Under the pieces are notes generated by a model, which had not been told where the DNA came from, searched no databases, and saw nothing but the letters and a program-made list of their open reading frames with translations. Shown one piece after another: positions 32,735 to 42,965 of a stretch of DNA of 64,000 bases (its first letter is position 1; each line of letters begins with the position of its first letter). Source of the DNA: Solen grandis (lineage: Eukaryota > Mollusca > Bivalvia > Adapedonta > Solenidae); assembly GCA_021229015.1 (NCBI GenBank), contig CM037783.1, positions 59,681,746-59,745,745 on the forward strand, read 5' to 3'. The position numbers and the translations under genes are program-made.

Positions 32735-32840
32735 CTACTTTTTCCTACTTTTCCTACTTTTTCCTACTTTTTCATCACCTTCCTACTTTTTCCTATTTTT
32801 CTACTAAAACCTCCTACTATTCCTACTTTTTGCATTAAAA
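32735..32840. repeat. TTCCTACTTTT tandem array, left
   Basis: Eight or so imperfect copies of CCTACTTTTT. A matching array in the same direction is at 34118-34205. Sequence outside the two arrays (AGTCCTTCAACC at about 32716 and AGTTGAAGGCCTG at about 34217) is inverted, which suggests an inner nested element. Confidence 0.7.
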
Positions 32841-32902
32841 AAAAATAAATAATAATAATAATAATAAATCACTGAACAATTTTTGTGTTAAGTATATTTG
32901 CA

Positions 32903-32992
32903 GATAAAATGGAAGTGCTGTCAAACTGGCAAGTTTCTGTTGATGAAAGGTGTGGCATGCTACTCCTCTGATGGCAGTCTTCATTTTGAAGG
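32903..32992 (+). other. Exon-like segment inside the Tc1-like element
   Basis: A 90-nt segment lies between TATTTGCAG and GTCAGT. It has an open frame reading IKWKCCQTGKFLLMKGVACY then SSDGSLHFE. Base composition is more GC-rich than its surroundings. It is not part of TIMELESS or the TRIM-like gene. It could be a captured host exon or a transposon gene remnant. Confidence 0.3.
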
Positions 32993-34117
32993 TCAGTATC
33001 TACATGTATTGATTAGTCTAGTAGATGTTGGGTAGAAATCCAGAAGCATGCATGTCATTTTGAAAGTTAATATACCCAATGATGCGCTGCTGAGGGACAT
33101 TTGGTTACTTTCAAATGTGCCTTTTTAAAACTTTTAAAAATAATGTGCTGAAATAAGTCTTTATTTCTTCTCATATTTCCATATTAGTTTTTCCAAAAGA
33201 TTGATGCTATATGTGTGTTTTATCATTTGAAAGTAATCCATCTCATTTGCAAAGCTATGACCAGCTAAAGAACAAAGTTCATTAATATTGCTGCAGCTTT
33301 GCATTTTTATTTTTTTGCTGTCACAAATTTCCCAGGAATTTGAAATTCTATCAATAAAAAAAGTCACATAATTATTTTTTATTGAAAGAATTTCAAACTT
33401 CTGTGCTACTTTGTTATGTTACGTTATTGTGGCTGGTGACAATATAAATAATTGCATATTATGTTTGAACGGCCAAAATCTATATAAAACATTTCTTTTA
33501 ATCAGCTTAAGTTTTAATTTGTGACAGTAAAAGAATAAAATATTGATTAACCAACTAATTTGGATGAGTATAAAATGTATTCTTTACTTTAATCACCCTA
33601 ACTGCTAGAATATAATTCATTTGATAGATGGATTGTGTTTCATTTGGCATAATGTTTGAAGTTTAAAGGTTAATAATATGGGTCATAAGCCAGTTATATG
33701 CTTTGTTGTAATCAACCCAACTGCTAATATATGACCATATTGCTAGATTGATTGTAATAACACTATTAACCTTTTAATTGTTAATTTCTTCTTTGTAATT
33801 TCTTTTAGCATAACATTTTAAACCTGTAACCATGCCATTGTTAGAATTAAGAATGGTAATATCAGTACATCAAATATGTTTTGTCCATTGTGAATTGGTA
33901 AATAATAATAATAAAAAACATTTCAGGCTGACTGCAGCAGATGGCCACATATTTCAACCGCAGAAACTTGGCAAGTAACAGCAAGCAAGTAATTAAGACA
34001 TTTATAAAGACTTATCTTTCAATGGTGAGAATAACCACCAGTCAAGGTAAGAGTTTGTTTTAATCTCTCTAAACATGATAAATCCATAGGTTATCTTGCA
34101 ACATTTATATCAAACAA

Positions 34118-34205
34118 TTCCTATTATTCCTACTTTTTTATTTAAAAACTTCCTACTTTTTCCTACTTTTTTCCCAGACACCCTCCTACTTTTTTCCTAT
34201 TTTTT
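34118..34205. repeat. TTCCTACTTTT tandem array, right
   Basis: Copies of CCTACTTTTTCC, in the same direction as the array at 32735. Confidence 0.7.
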
Positions 34206-34789
34206 TGATTGAGGCCAGTTGAAGGCCTGTAAGTCGTCAAACGTTAAGTTACATGTACCAGGACAAGGTGACGATTTACGTATAATCCGAGTCCAGCTAC
34301 CCAGTCTGACACCTAACTTCCTCAAATGTACTCTTGGTCTTGGGTGTCAAAATTAATGTTTCCTGTGCATAGATGGTGTATCGTGTCAAACTGGAATACA
34401 CAGGAAGTCCCTGCTAAACGACACAATGTGCCACCCGCACGATAGAGTATAAATTCCGAGCCAGCAAATTTTGAGTTACATTTTACCTGTAAACGGAATA
34501 AATAGTGGTTATAATATTCGTGAGGACTGAGGAGATATAGGAAATCGGCAAGTCGTATTTTATTATTAATTTATATAAAGTTGAAGCAATGTGCATTATG
34601 AAATATGGTATATCCAACAGCATAAGTTGTATCATTTCACACCAGATGCACATGTAAGCAGTTTTTTTTTTCATGCATAAAGCAGGACGCAAACATACAT
34701 GATAATATGTGTTTTTTACCTCGATCAAGACTCATTTCCATCAGGGTTCTAGTACAATAAGTACAATAAGCCGAATGATTTTACACCGT

Positions 34790-34944
34790 GACATGTTACA
34801 GTTTAACACGTTACACACGATATAAACGATGCTACACGGACCACACGTTGAGAATGTTACACGGTTACACGGTACACGCACGCACGTTACACGCACATTA
34901 CACGGACACGGAACGCACGTTACACGCACGTTACACGCTAAAAA
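34790..34944. repeat. Right subterminal ACGTTACACG array
   Basis: Contains CGGAACGCACGTTACACG and related units in the same orientation as the left array, directly inside the right inverted terminus. Confidence 0.8.
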
Positions 34945-35282
34945 TGCCAACTTGAACGCGAGCCGCACTGTATCACCACTTAGTGATAAGAGAAAGCAAA
35001 TTTTTTACTTTTTTCTCTGTGAAGGAAAAAAAAAGGGAAATCTATAAGTATAAATGTCTAAATATAGCCCTGAATTGTTGTTAGATTCAAAATGTTTGCT
35101 ACCATAGAACAGTATTGCAAGCAACCCTGTTTAAAAACTGCTAAAGGTAATATTTTAGACAAGAAACTGTGACATAAACTATCATGCAAAAGTAAAAAAA
35201 TGAGTGTAAAAAAATAAAAAAAAAATAAATAAAAAAATATCATCTCTGTCAAAGAATGACCCAGCATTTGCCTCTAGTTTAA

Positions 35283-35516
35283 CCCTTTCCCTCATATAGA
35301 CTCATTTTAACGCACTCAATAGGTACCACATAAAGCCTGATCTGCAGAAAACCACAGTTAAACCTTACCAAATTTAATTATAAAGTCCTCATTTCCAGAC
35401 CACTGAGGAGCAGCAAACAGCATAAAACCTGATCAGCCTGCGAGTTACTCGCAGGCAGATCTGGTTTTATGCTGTTTGCATAGGTCTTTTCATGGTTTCT
35501 TCTATGAGGGAAAGGG
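35283..35516 (-). mobile_element. piggyBac-like TTAA MITE, copy 2
   Basis: A 234-bp copy in the opposite orientation to copies 1 and 3. TTAA is at 35279-35282 and 35517-35520. It has CCCTTTCCCTCATA ends and an internal hairpin centred on GCGAGTTACTCGC. It lies 18 bp into TRIM-like intron 1, close to the exon 1 donor. Confidence 0.88.
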
Positions 35517-35534
35517 TTAAAAGTAAAACAGTAC

Positions 35535-35711
35535 CTTTAGGGTGTGGTCATCATGTAGAACTGCATGTGCCTTCAGACATTTAATACAGAAATGGCTCTG
35601 ACATTCTACACAGAACTTCTGAGATTTTCTGACTTTATCCTTCTTGTGACAAGTGAAGCATTTCAATCCAATAATTTCTTCAGAGGATTTCCTGATGACA
35701 GCTGAGGCCAT
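35535..35711 (-). CDS. TRIM-like exon 1: start codon and B-box 1
   Basis: A 59-codon exon from ATG at 35711. It reads MASAVIRKSSEEIIGLKC, then FTCHKKDKVRKSQKFCVECQ and SHFCIKCLKAHAVLHDDHT. Zinc ligands are C18, C21, C34, C37, C42, C45 and the late histidines, in a B-box-type arrangement. The donor after CTAAAG is GTACTG, phase 0. The first Met opens the frame, and an upstream 5' UTR is not defined. There is no RING before the B-box. Confidence 0.85.
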
Positions 35712-35949
35712 GTTTGTCCTTCAGTTTTGTTTGTTTACAACCTGTTGGTCATAATGACATGGGTAACTCGACCCATTTTCTCTGTTGCTGATAACCTAGT
35801 TTATGATTTTCAGAAAATAAAACAAAAAACGAGGTACATGTAATAGCATCCTGGTGTATATAATCCAAGGGAGGTAACTTGTATATGAATATTTTAAGAT
35901 AATGATACATGTAGTTATCGTGTATAAGATGGACTGGAGAATCTGTTTT
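35712..35949. other. Probable TRIM-like promoter/5' UTR region
   Basis: Upstream (higher coordinates) of the TRIM-like start codon. I see no clear TATA box. No repeats up to the SINE at about 35950. Confidence 0.35.
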
Positions 35950-36395
35950 ATTGTATTCATCTGCCTTGGGAGCAGGAGGTCATGGGTTCGATGCCCAGCC
36001 CGACATCATTGTAAAAGAAATAAAAGATGGTACTGGTATAATTCCCTTGCTTGGCGCTCAGCATATAAAGGTATATACGCACACCGCCCATGCTAATCTA
36101 TCAACATGGTGAATATGTGGAGTAATTCGCCTTACGCCAGGCGATCACAGAAGTGTAATAAAAGCAATAATATGGCAGTTACTATTATTGCTTTTATTAC
36201 ACTTCTGTGATCATTTGTGGGCAATTACATGACAGTTGTGGCCATGGTTATAGCCTTCGGGCTGGGACTGTCGCCCCTTCATCTAATATAGTTCCAGCAT
36301 TGGTTGCCAGTTGTCATGATAATATGATTGGGTGTGGGTACATACATGCCATATTTCTATAGTGTGATACTTCAGCATGGCAGCAATATATCTCA
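35950..36395 (+). repeat. SINE family 1, split by a hairpin-bearing insertion
   Basis: Head with GGTCATGGGTTCGATGCCC (B box), the body to GCTCAGCATATAAAGG at about 36070, then resumption near 36285 with AGTTCCAGCATTGGTTG and GATAATATGATTGGGTG. The 200-bp insert carries a perfect 29-bp inverted repeat. Confidence 0.75.
36143..36212. repeat. Perfect 29-bp inverted repeat (hairpin)
   Basis: Arms 36143-36171 and 36184-36212 (GATCACAGAAGTGTAATAAA and AGCAATAAT) are perfectly complementary around a 12-nt loop. It could fold as a strong hairpin or represent a foldback element. Confidence 0.9.
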
Positions 36396-37454
36396 GTCAA
36401 TGCGAATGTCCGTCGGTCAGTCGGACATGTCCGGTATATTTCCATTTTGGCAGACGAAAGCGTTTGTTATTGTCGGACACAATGTCCGATGAAAAAATCC
36501 ATACAGCACCGTTTCATTTTTTGAAAATTACTAAAAACAGTTTCCTTTGCTATTTTTAGCGATTATGTAATGATTATCGGCTGTCTGAGATGGCCAAGCA
36601 GTAACGATTGCGAATTGGTTCCCCGCAATTTATATACTAATATCTTTCGTAATGGAAACCATGCGGAAATCTGTCTTTATCGGTCAACAACAAGGCAGAC
36701 GATGCATTCACGAAAGATTTTTTTTTTCGCTTTCCATAATCAACAAACAAGGTCATACTCGTTTTAATTTATTATCAGTTTCAATTTTTATCATTTCAAT
36801 ATTCATTATCGTAAATAATTAAATCTAGATTCTGTTGTCAATGAATTTAGATATTCTGATGGTGTTATGCCGGGTCGAAAATTGCCTGCTAGTTCTAGCA
36901 ACGAACCAAAGAAGAGAGCTCCTGACAATAACAGACGTTTTTAGGGATAGTTTTCGGCTGATTTCCACATTATGGTCACACAACTTACAGAACTTTAGTT
37001 TTTTGCATAGCAATTTATGATCTTATCTGTGCAAAAATTATTTCTTGTTGCAATGGGGTAGGGTTTATTCTTCTAAATGTACTTATTGCAGGTCTTACAT
37101 TTTTACATGTTTGTGAGTTTTGAATAGCTGATTAGCACAGTGTATGTAAAACAGAGACAATCTAAAAATAGCCAAAAATGAATGAATACTCATTATATTA
37201 ATTGATAAAGTAATGTAAAATACTTGCAGTAAAGAGACTGAAATCAAGATATCAAAAAGATCTCACTAAATACTTTTTAAAACATTGCAACAGGTAAAAA
37301 TATGTCGCAACTAGTAAAACTTTGCTGTGACAGGTAAACATTTGTTGCGACAGGTAAAAATTTTGTGTTTACCTGTCGCAATGTCCTGTGAAGAAGGAAA
37401 AGTTTTTGCATAGTCTGATATCTGTCATGTAGACATCGTCTCAAGATGACTTAA
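36396..37454. other. TIMELESS intron stretch, no gene recognised
   Basis: A region with GTCCG/CGGAC-rich inverted motifs (36405-36490), short CGACAGGTAAA repeats (37290-37375) and a diverged SINE piece just before the MITE. No coding signal. Confidence 0.45.
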
Positions 37455-37688
37455 CCCTTTCCCTCATAGAGGACACCATGAAAAGACCTATGCGCACAGC
37501 ATAAAACCAGATCAGCCTGCGAGTAACTCGCAGGCTGATCAGGTTTTATGCTGTTCGCTGCTCCTCAGTGGTCTAGAAATGAGGAGTTTGTTATTAAATT
37601 TGGTAAGGTTTAACTGTGGTTTTCTGCAGATCAGGCTTTATGTAGTACCTATTGAGTGTGTCAAAATGAGTCTATATGAGGGAAAGGG
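37455..37688 (+). mobile_element. piggyBac-like TTAA MITE, copy 3
   Basis: A 234-bp copy with TTAA at 37451-37454 and 37689-37692. Termini and internal hairpin match copy 1 almost completely. It sits in a remnant of SINE family 1 (CATGTAGACATCGTCTCAAG). Confidence 0.88.
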
Positions 37689-37692
37689 TTAA

Positions 37693-38289
37693 AATGGTGT
37701 TAACATCGCGACTTTGATGGAGGGGTTGGCATATTGTCTGAATTTATTTTTAATTACTGTTAGAATGAGCTTGGAAAAGATTGGTTTATCAGATATTGTA
37801 TCGTAGGATATATATACCGTAGTGTTGCTGGTAATTTAGTTTGGTTGTGCTTTTAATTTTGTTTTCAATTAAGACTTACCACATACTTTCGTTTGAAAAA
37901 AAAAAGTCTGACCATTGTAAATCAGAGCCATCAGAACTTACTAACGACTCTTTTGATTCTAATGGCAATTAACGGCAATTAAACAATCATTATATCTGGC
38001 AGTATCCTTCATTCACCCATACAATCAATAAAACTTCAGCAATTCAGTACTGAAGTGTCAACTGTCAAATCTGCCGTAACTGTGAAATACACGGGTGAAG
38101 TTTGTGTTGTAGACTGCTTATCGATTTTTCTAAGTCCAGAATATATCCAAGTGAGTAAAATTGATAACCTGATTGACTGATTAGGTAATTCACAAAAATA
38201 AAAATAATGTGACATGGGAATGTGCCAAATTCAAAAACTTGGAGCCACTTGAAATAAATTTGAACCATTGGCACACAACAGTGAAGACC
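37693..38289. other. TIMELESS intron stretch, nothing recognised
   Basis: AT-rich, without recognised repeats or exons. Confidence 0.4.
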
Positions 38290-38391
38290 CTGCCTGCTTT
38301 TAGCAGCTCTGAGGTGACACATAGGGATCACTTTTTTGTCGTCTGTCTCTCACACTTTTTCCGTCACACTTAGCAGGTGACACACTTGTTT
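38290..38391 (+). mobile_element. CACCTGCTG-family MITE, copy 5
   Basis: GAGGTGACACATAGGGATCA to ACACTTAGCAGGTGACACAC and TTGTTTG. The left end is degraded. Confidence 0.68.
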
Positions 38392-38910
38392 GTATAAAAA
38401 CTTAATTTTTTTTTGTATCTGAAATTTGAATCTGGTTGCTGCTGGAGGTAACCAGAAAAAATCATGTGATCTGAATTGTTGTAATCGGGTTAAAGTTGAG
38501 CATTCCCTTGCTGATTATCTCTAATCTTAATCATCATTTTTATGTTGAGATAGATACATTGACATATGAATTAGCTGTACCTGACTGCAAGTGCCTTTCA
38601 GTTAATCCGCTAATCACCATTAACACTACCATATGTATCACTCTTATCCACAAACATTAATCCACATGGAATCTGGTTGCTTCTCCATGTTAGGAGCATT
38701 AATCCAAGAAAAATTGTAACCACAAACATGTCTTTGATACACAAGCAACAAATGTAATGTGAATGAAAAACAATGATTCTATGATAAATTGTTAGTGGGG
38801 TCTTCATTCTCCTTAGCATCACAAAGAAAGTATCTTTGTTGTAAAGTATTGCATGCTTTTATATAATATATATGTTAATATCTTGACTTTTATTGTCCTG
38901 TGTCTGACAG

Positions 38911-38979
38911 GGAGCTGGAGATGGCTCGAGAACAGGAGAGACTTCAGAAGAAAGCCTCCCAGATGAAGTACAGCACCAG
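38911..38979 (+). CDS. TIMELESS: TIMELESS exon (ELEMAREQERLQKKASQMKY)
   Basis: A 69-nt exon. The first G completes Arg after KDE, then ELEMAREQERLQKKASQM and KYSTR. The acceptor is TGTGTCTGACAG and the donor GTCAGT, phase 2. It corresponds to the charged helix (ELEVLRQREMAEKK in human) that precedes the HSRFGG block. That next block was not found up to the end of the window, so the following exon is farther away, missed, or in the gap at 39399. Confidence 0.88.
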
Positions 38980-39004
38980 GTCAGTGTCTTGTGATCAACC
39001 TGTG

Positions 39005-39150
39005 GCTTACTGTATCATTCTCCCTCTCTGTCTCTCTCTACCAGATTCTTCCCCCCCCCCCCCCTCTCTGTTTCTGTCTCTGTATTTCTGTCTCTGTCAG
39101 TCTATCTCTTTTCCCTTTCTCTCTGTTTCTCTTCCCCCCTCAAGTAGTGT
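39005..39150. repeat. CT-rich low complexity with C14 run
   Basis: Pyrimidine-rich sequence (CTCTCTGTCTCTCTCTACC, a run of about 14 C, then TCTGTCTCTG repeats). Apparent long frames across it are compositional. Confidence 0.85.
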
Positions 39151-39398
39151 CTATCTATATCTGCACTTCACTTTTTTGTTTTCTCAACCAAAATCCTGTT
39201 GCTGTGGTAACGAAAAAATTATTCACCTCACCGGTAGGGGACTCATGTGTTGCGTGCAACATCAGTTACTTCACAACTTACTTCTTTACTCTTTATTCTC
39301 TGTTTACGAAGAAGCTTTTGAGAATAGAAGGCCATAAAGTGACAGGTTGATAAAATATTTATATCAGCAATACAATAATATAGGGATCTGTTTTTTGA

Positions 39399-39498
39399 NN
39401 NNNNNNNNNNNNNNNNNNNNNNNNNNNNNNNNNNNNNNNNNNNNNNNNNNNNNNNNNNNNNNNNNNNNNNNNNNNNNNNNNNNNNNNNNNNNNNNNNN
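39399..39498. other. Assembly gap (100 N)
   Basis: Exactly 100 N, the usual placeholder for a gap of unknown size. A TIMELESS exon could lie in the missing sequence. Confidence 0.98.
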
Positions 39499-39504
39499 CG
39501 TATT

Positions 39505-39885
39505 TATCAGTTCACAAATTCTCTTTGTGTGCCTTCATGTCTGCGTTTTCATTACCGGTGCATATCGTGGAACTCGTTCTACCGTGAAAACAACCAACTT
39601 TGTTTTTGATATATCATGTCTATATATACTATTCGTAAGTAATGAAGAAAAATAATATTATATAAACATGCTCTACTAGGGTGCTTTTGATCCACACAAT
39701 CGTTCAAACAATTCAACATAGTGATACGTGTTTTTACCGTCCATCTGCTGTTTCAGGTAGCGTCGTATGCCGGTGATGAACTCCAGGATATGGAATTTAC
39801 TCATAATCTGACACCGGTTTTATATGTTAGATATAATGCAACCTGCCGACATTAATTAGTAATAAACAAACTTTTCATTACGTGC
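39505..39885. repeat. Dispersed repeat, copy A (partner at 44715)
   Basis: It shares TTTTCATTACCGGTGCATAT, TTTTGATATATCATGT, CAATATAGTGATACGTG-like and AGCGTC(G/A)TATGCCG blocks, in order, with 44715-45095. On the minus strand a frame from about 39803 reads MSKFHILEFITGIRRYLKQQ then MDGKNTYHYVELFERL. It is open here but broken in the other copy, which suggests a mobile-element gene fragment. Confidence 0.6.
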
Positions 39886-39938
39886 GTGGATTAAGAGATA
39901 TATAAGACCAGTTGTTATATAGTTGTGACATTTACTTT

Positions 39939-41257
39939 AGCGACATTGGGTAATAACGGTAAAATGCATCAAAATGGGTTTTTAACGGAATAAAATACTT
40001 CACACCTTCTTCTAATGATCTGTGAAAACAAAAATCCAATATCTCACTTTAAAATATGCGATTTATGGCCCTGAATAACCAGACCCCATATAGCCGAAAA
40101 AGCAGTCCGCTATTTCGATCACGTGACGTCGAGTAGGCGGGGCTTTCAGAGGCGCCGTGTAGGGAAATCAGTTTATACGCTAGGAAGATATTAGTTTGTC
40201 GTTTGTCAAATAACTATCAGTTACTATAGCAGCAGGTTAATGTTTATTATCACCTGAAGTAAATATGGGAAATAAAAGAAATCTTTTCAATAGTATTTAA
40301 TATACTCAACATCTTAAAGTATTTGTCCTTTTATTTGAATATCGAAATGAACTTCATTTTTTTTTTCATTACACTTTATCAGTACAATTGTTTCCACGCG
40401 GTCTCTTAGAGACCCAAATAGTAACAAATTAGAGGCCCGTTAGTTGTCAACATGTAGCCAGTTACACTTGGGACAGGAAGTCTATTACGTAATATACTAG
40501 GTGACAGCTCGGGCCCCGAGTCCAGTAAACTGTGTGATATATGACCAAACGGCACACGGTAATAAAAGCACACGTGCAGTACACACAGGAAACCAGTTTT
40601 CAGGGGACACTGATTAACCCGACCCAGACAAATCAAGTCATAATCTATATAGACAATATTTTTAAACATAAAGTTTTTGTATTGTATTGTTGCAAAAGTA
40701 GTAAACAAAACTTTATATATGCAAATACGTTTCAATAAGGTTATTTTCAGTTAAAAGTATTCCCTCGCAATGGCTTTATTTTTATAAGCTTTTATTTGCA
40801 ATTATATTTACACATACAATTAAAAATAAAAAACCATTATAATTACTAATTTTAAGAAATCAATCTATTGTTATAGAAGTTTACAGTTTTGGTATATTGG
40901 GGTTCGTATATTGCATGTTAGCAGGATAAGAAACCGTTTATATGTAAGAAATGATGAGACAGTGTTGATAAATAAGCAAACCAATCAAAAGTCCGATAAA
41001 ACCCATACTTTTTTGTCGTGAAGATTAAGTCGTGATTAAGAATCAATAAAACGACAAAAGAGAAAATTTGCTTATTATTCAAAGACAGGCGTGACGTCGA
41101 TTTTATGACGTGCGCTATATACGTCTGTGCATGGAGCATAAATAATGGTTATTTTATTATAATCGATTAATTTTATTTCCCAGAATGAAGAAAAAAAACC
41201 TTTAATTTTTTTTCATAGACATTTTGATGCATTTTACCGTTATTACCCAATGTCGCT
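39939..41257. mobile_element. 1.3-kb element with perfect 38-bp inverted repeats
   Basis: Left AGCGACATTGGGTAATAACG plus GTAAAATGCATCAAAATG (39939-39976) has a perfect inverted copy at 41220-41257. TA lies at both outer edges, a possible TA target duplication. Another partial end (CCATTACCCAGTGTCGCTAC) is at 42178-42200. No transposase ORF is visible. The interior contains CGATCACGTGACGTCGAGTA and TAA-rich sequence. Confidence 0.75.
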
Positions 41258-42965
41258 ACCTTAACCAAAACCCTAATTATGTATCATATTGAAACAGGCA
41301 TAATATCAAATAATAAAATACGGTATATGTAATTAATAAATGCAAAAAACACATTTCAATCATACCCTGCCCTTACGACTGCTCGGCTTAGTGCGGCTTC
41401 GGTATCCATTATTTCCCTGTGTGGGGCCCCTTATCTCGACGCTTGAAGATAGTCACGTGACTTTTTATGTGTTATATGCCGTGTGCACTATGACACTAGA
41501 TGACTTTATGGGATGTAAACCAAAAGTTTAGGTACTTATATGTTCGGAAAGTGTGAATAATGGACGATGTATCAAACAGCTAAACTACTGAGCAAAAAGA
41601 ATTTAATTAAGGCTGAACAGTTATGCGATAATCCCATTTAATTAGCACATTTTGATCGTTTTATCTTTCAAGCTAATTTTCCACACACTGGAATTAGCTT
41701 GTAGTGGGGGTGTTTGGACAGTGATTACAAAGTTGATTGTTGTCCGATTTCAAAGCGGTTTTCGTCTGTCGGAAGGTCTTTGATCCGTCTAGTGATCCGT
41801 GTCTCAGTTTTTCGATAATTGTTTTAGTTTTGTTACAATGGCTAATTAATTGACGAGCGGCGTGTTTCGAAGCGAAAATAAAAAGTTAAGTTAAATAACT
41901 TTTGAACAGAAAATTTTAAAAGAAATTTGAGACACGGATCACTAGTTCATTTGTATAGATACAGTTTAATACAAAAACGAAGTTATTTGGTGCAAAAATG
42001 ACTTAGATATCGCTGTCCGAAATTTTCGAAAAATGTGTGCAATATGGGGAATAACAAAGGTACTAATTATATTTTGTCGACTCTGAGAACAGATATCTTG
42101 ACATAAGAAAGGGGTATAACTTTTGTACTAACTATGTTTATACTCATGTTATTCAAAACCAGTAAATTTGATAGTTGTCCATTACCCAGTGTCGCTACCT
42201 TAATAGGCTAATGTTAATCAAGATCCTACATGCGGTCAATGCTGATTTTTTGTAGATCTTACATTAAGATTCAAATATGCCTACTTAAATATCTAATGTT
42301 AGGCAGACATTCACAATTGCATTTCTTCCAGTTGTAACAAGTATTCACCCTTACCGCTCTCGTTATCCAGCATTTAAATGAAATAAAAGTGTCATGCTAT
42401 TTTTATTTGAAATTTTCAGAGATGTACGTACCTTTCTCCGGTTTGATTGAGCGTGAGATACGATAGGAGCCTTTTAGAATTAAATTTCTTATCGACTTGC
42501 GTCTTTATAAAACATGTCATTAAATATAGTTTAACATAATATCGAATAAATGTCATTTTAATATACATAGGAGCTTCTCTTCTTTTCAAATATCTATACA
42601 CCTGGTTCAATATTTAAATGGTAGAAGGGAAATTTCTACATCGATAAAGTCATATAATCTGATAAAGAAGTCTCTTAAGTCTCTTAAGATATAAAACAAA
42701 TCTATCTCAGGCATGAGTTGCTATTTTTAGAATTAAATTTGTTTCACGATATTGACTACAATATTCTTTTCAAATTTAATTATTTCCACAAGGAATTATA
42801 AATATAATACAAAATAACCTAATCATAAGTACTGTTATCCCGTATTGTCTTTATTTCCTCTTGTAGTTGACGCGCAATCGCGTGGAAATAAATATTTTCA
42901 AGATATTTTAGCATATCAGTTTTCGTACTTTTTCACAAGTACTTATTTCATGCAAAAGTAAGGGG
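41258..42965. other. Stretch without recognised gene
   Basis: It holds a small inverted repeat (41789-41945) and a partial terminus of the 39939 element near 42180. Otherwise AT-rich and unassigned. Confidence 0.45.
41789..41945. repeat. 157-bp unit with perfect 18-bp inverted ends
   Basis: CTAGTGATCCGTGTCTCA (41789-41806) has a perfect inverted copy at 41928-41945. It is a small foldback or MITE-like unit with no coding capacity. Confidence 0.8.

Larger units (their letters stand above)
31526..34970. mobile_element. Tc1/mariner-like element, 3.4 kb, TA-flanked
   Basis: The left end CAGTGCGGCTCGTGTTCAAG continues TTGGCA (31526-31551). It is repeated inverted at 34945-34970 with one mismatch, and TA flanks both ends. 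CAGTG termini and TA duplication match Tc1/mariner-type transposons. No DDE transposase is visible, so the copy is non-autonomous. Just inside both ends are arrays of ACGTTACACG-type motifs that run in the same direction, not inverted. It lies within TRIM-like intron 1. Confidence 0.72.
27332..35711 (-). other. TRIM-like gene nested antisense in TIMELESS intron 7
   Basis: Three coding exons (35711-35535, 29319-29186, 28706-27332) join in frame through canonical sites to give 1686 nt, 561 residues and a stop. The predicted protein has two B-box zinc fingers (residues about 18-56 and 75-103), a coiled coil (about 118-258) and a C-terminal region with repeated propeller-like motifs (about 310-561). 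There is no RING. Molluscs have large families of such RING-less TRIM-like proteins, usually thought to act in signalling or innate immunity; the role here is inference. Intron 1 (about 6.2 kb) is full of mobile DNA. The whole gene lies inside a TIMELESS intron and would be transcribed against it. Confidence 0.85.
3691..38979 (+). other. TIMELESS/TIMEOUT gene, internal part (eight exons)
   Basis: This is the gene span of a homologue of metazoan TIMELESS (TIMEOUT type). Together with TIPIN that protein forms the replication-fork protection complex, supports the S-phase checkpoint in the nucleus, and has been linked to clock function. Eight exons (3691-3844, 4544-4661, 9983-10045, 11124-11225, 14548-14588, 15293-15407, 17108-17172, 38911-38979) join in one frame through GT-AG sites. 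They give about 209 residues of the conserved N-terminal TIMELESS domain in collinear order. Similarity to animal TIMEOUT (DDDASIHDQVLW, LEIVSLMFREQ) is stronger than I would expect for insect clock TIM. The first coding exon and everything after the helical, lysine-rich eighth exon are not visible. Intron lengths are about 0.7, 5.3, 1.1, 3.3, 0.7, 1.7 and 21.7 kb. Confidence 0.92.

Noticed and set aside
35283..35516. Promoter element of the TRIM-like gene
   Set aside because: It lies inside intron 1, downstream of the start codon, and is a complete TTAA-flanked MITE.
38900..39350. 145- and 119-codon frames downstream of the last TIMELESS exon
   Set aside because: After the donor at 38980 the frames are CT-rich low complexity giving Ser/Leu/Phe/Pro runs. 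Only the first 23 codons are exon.
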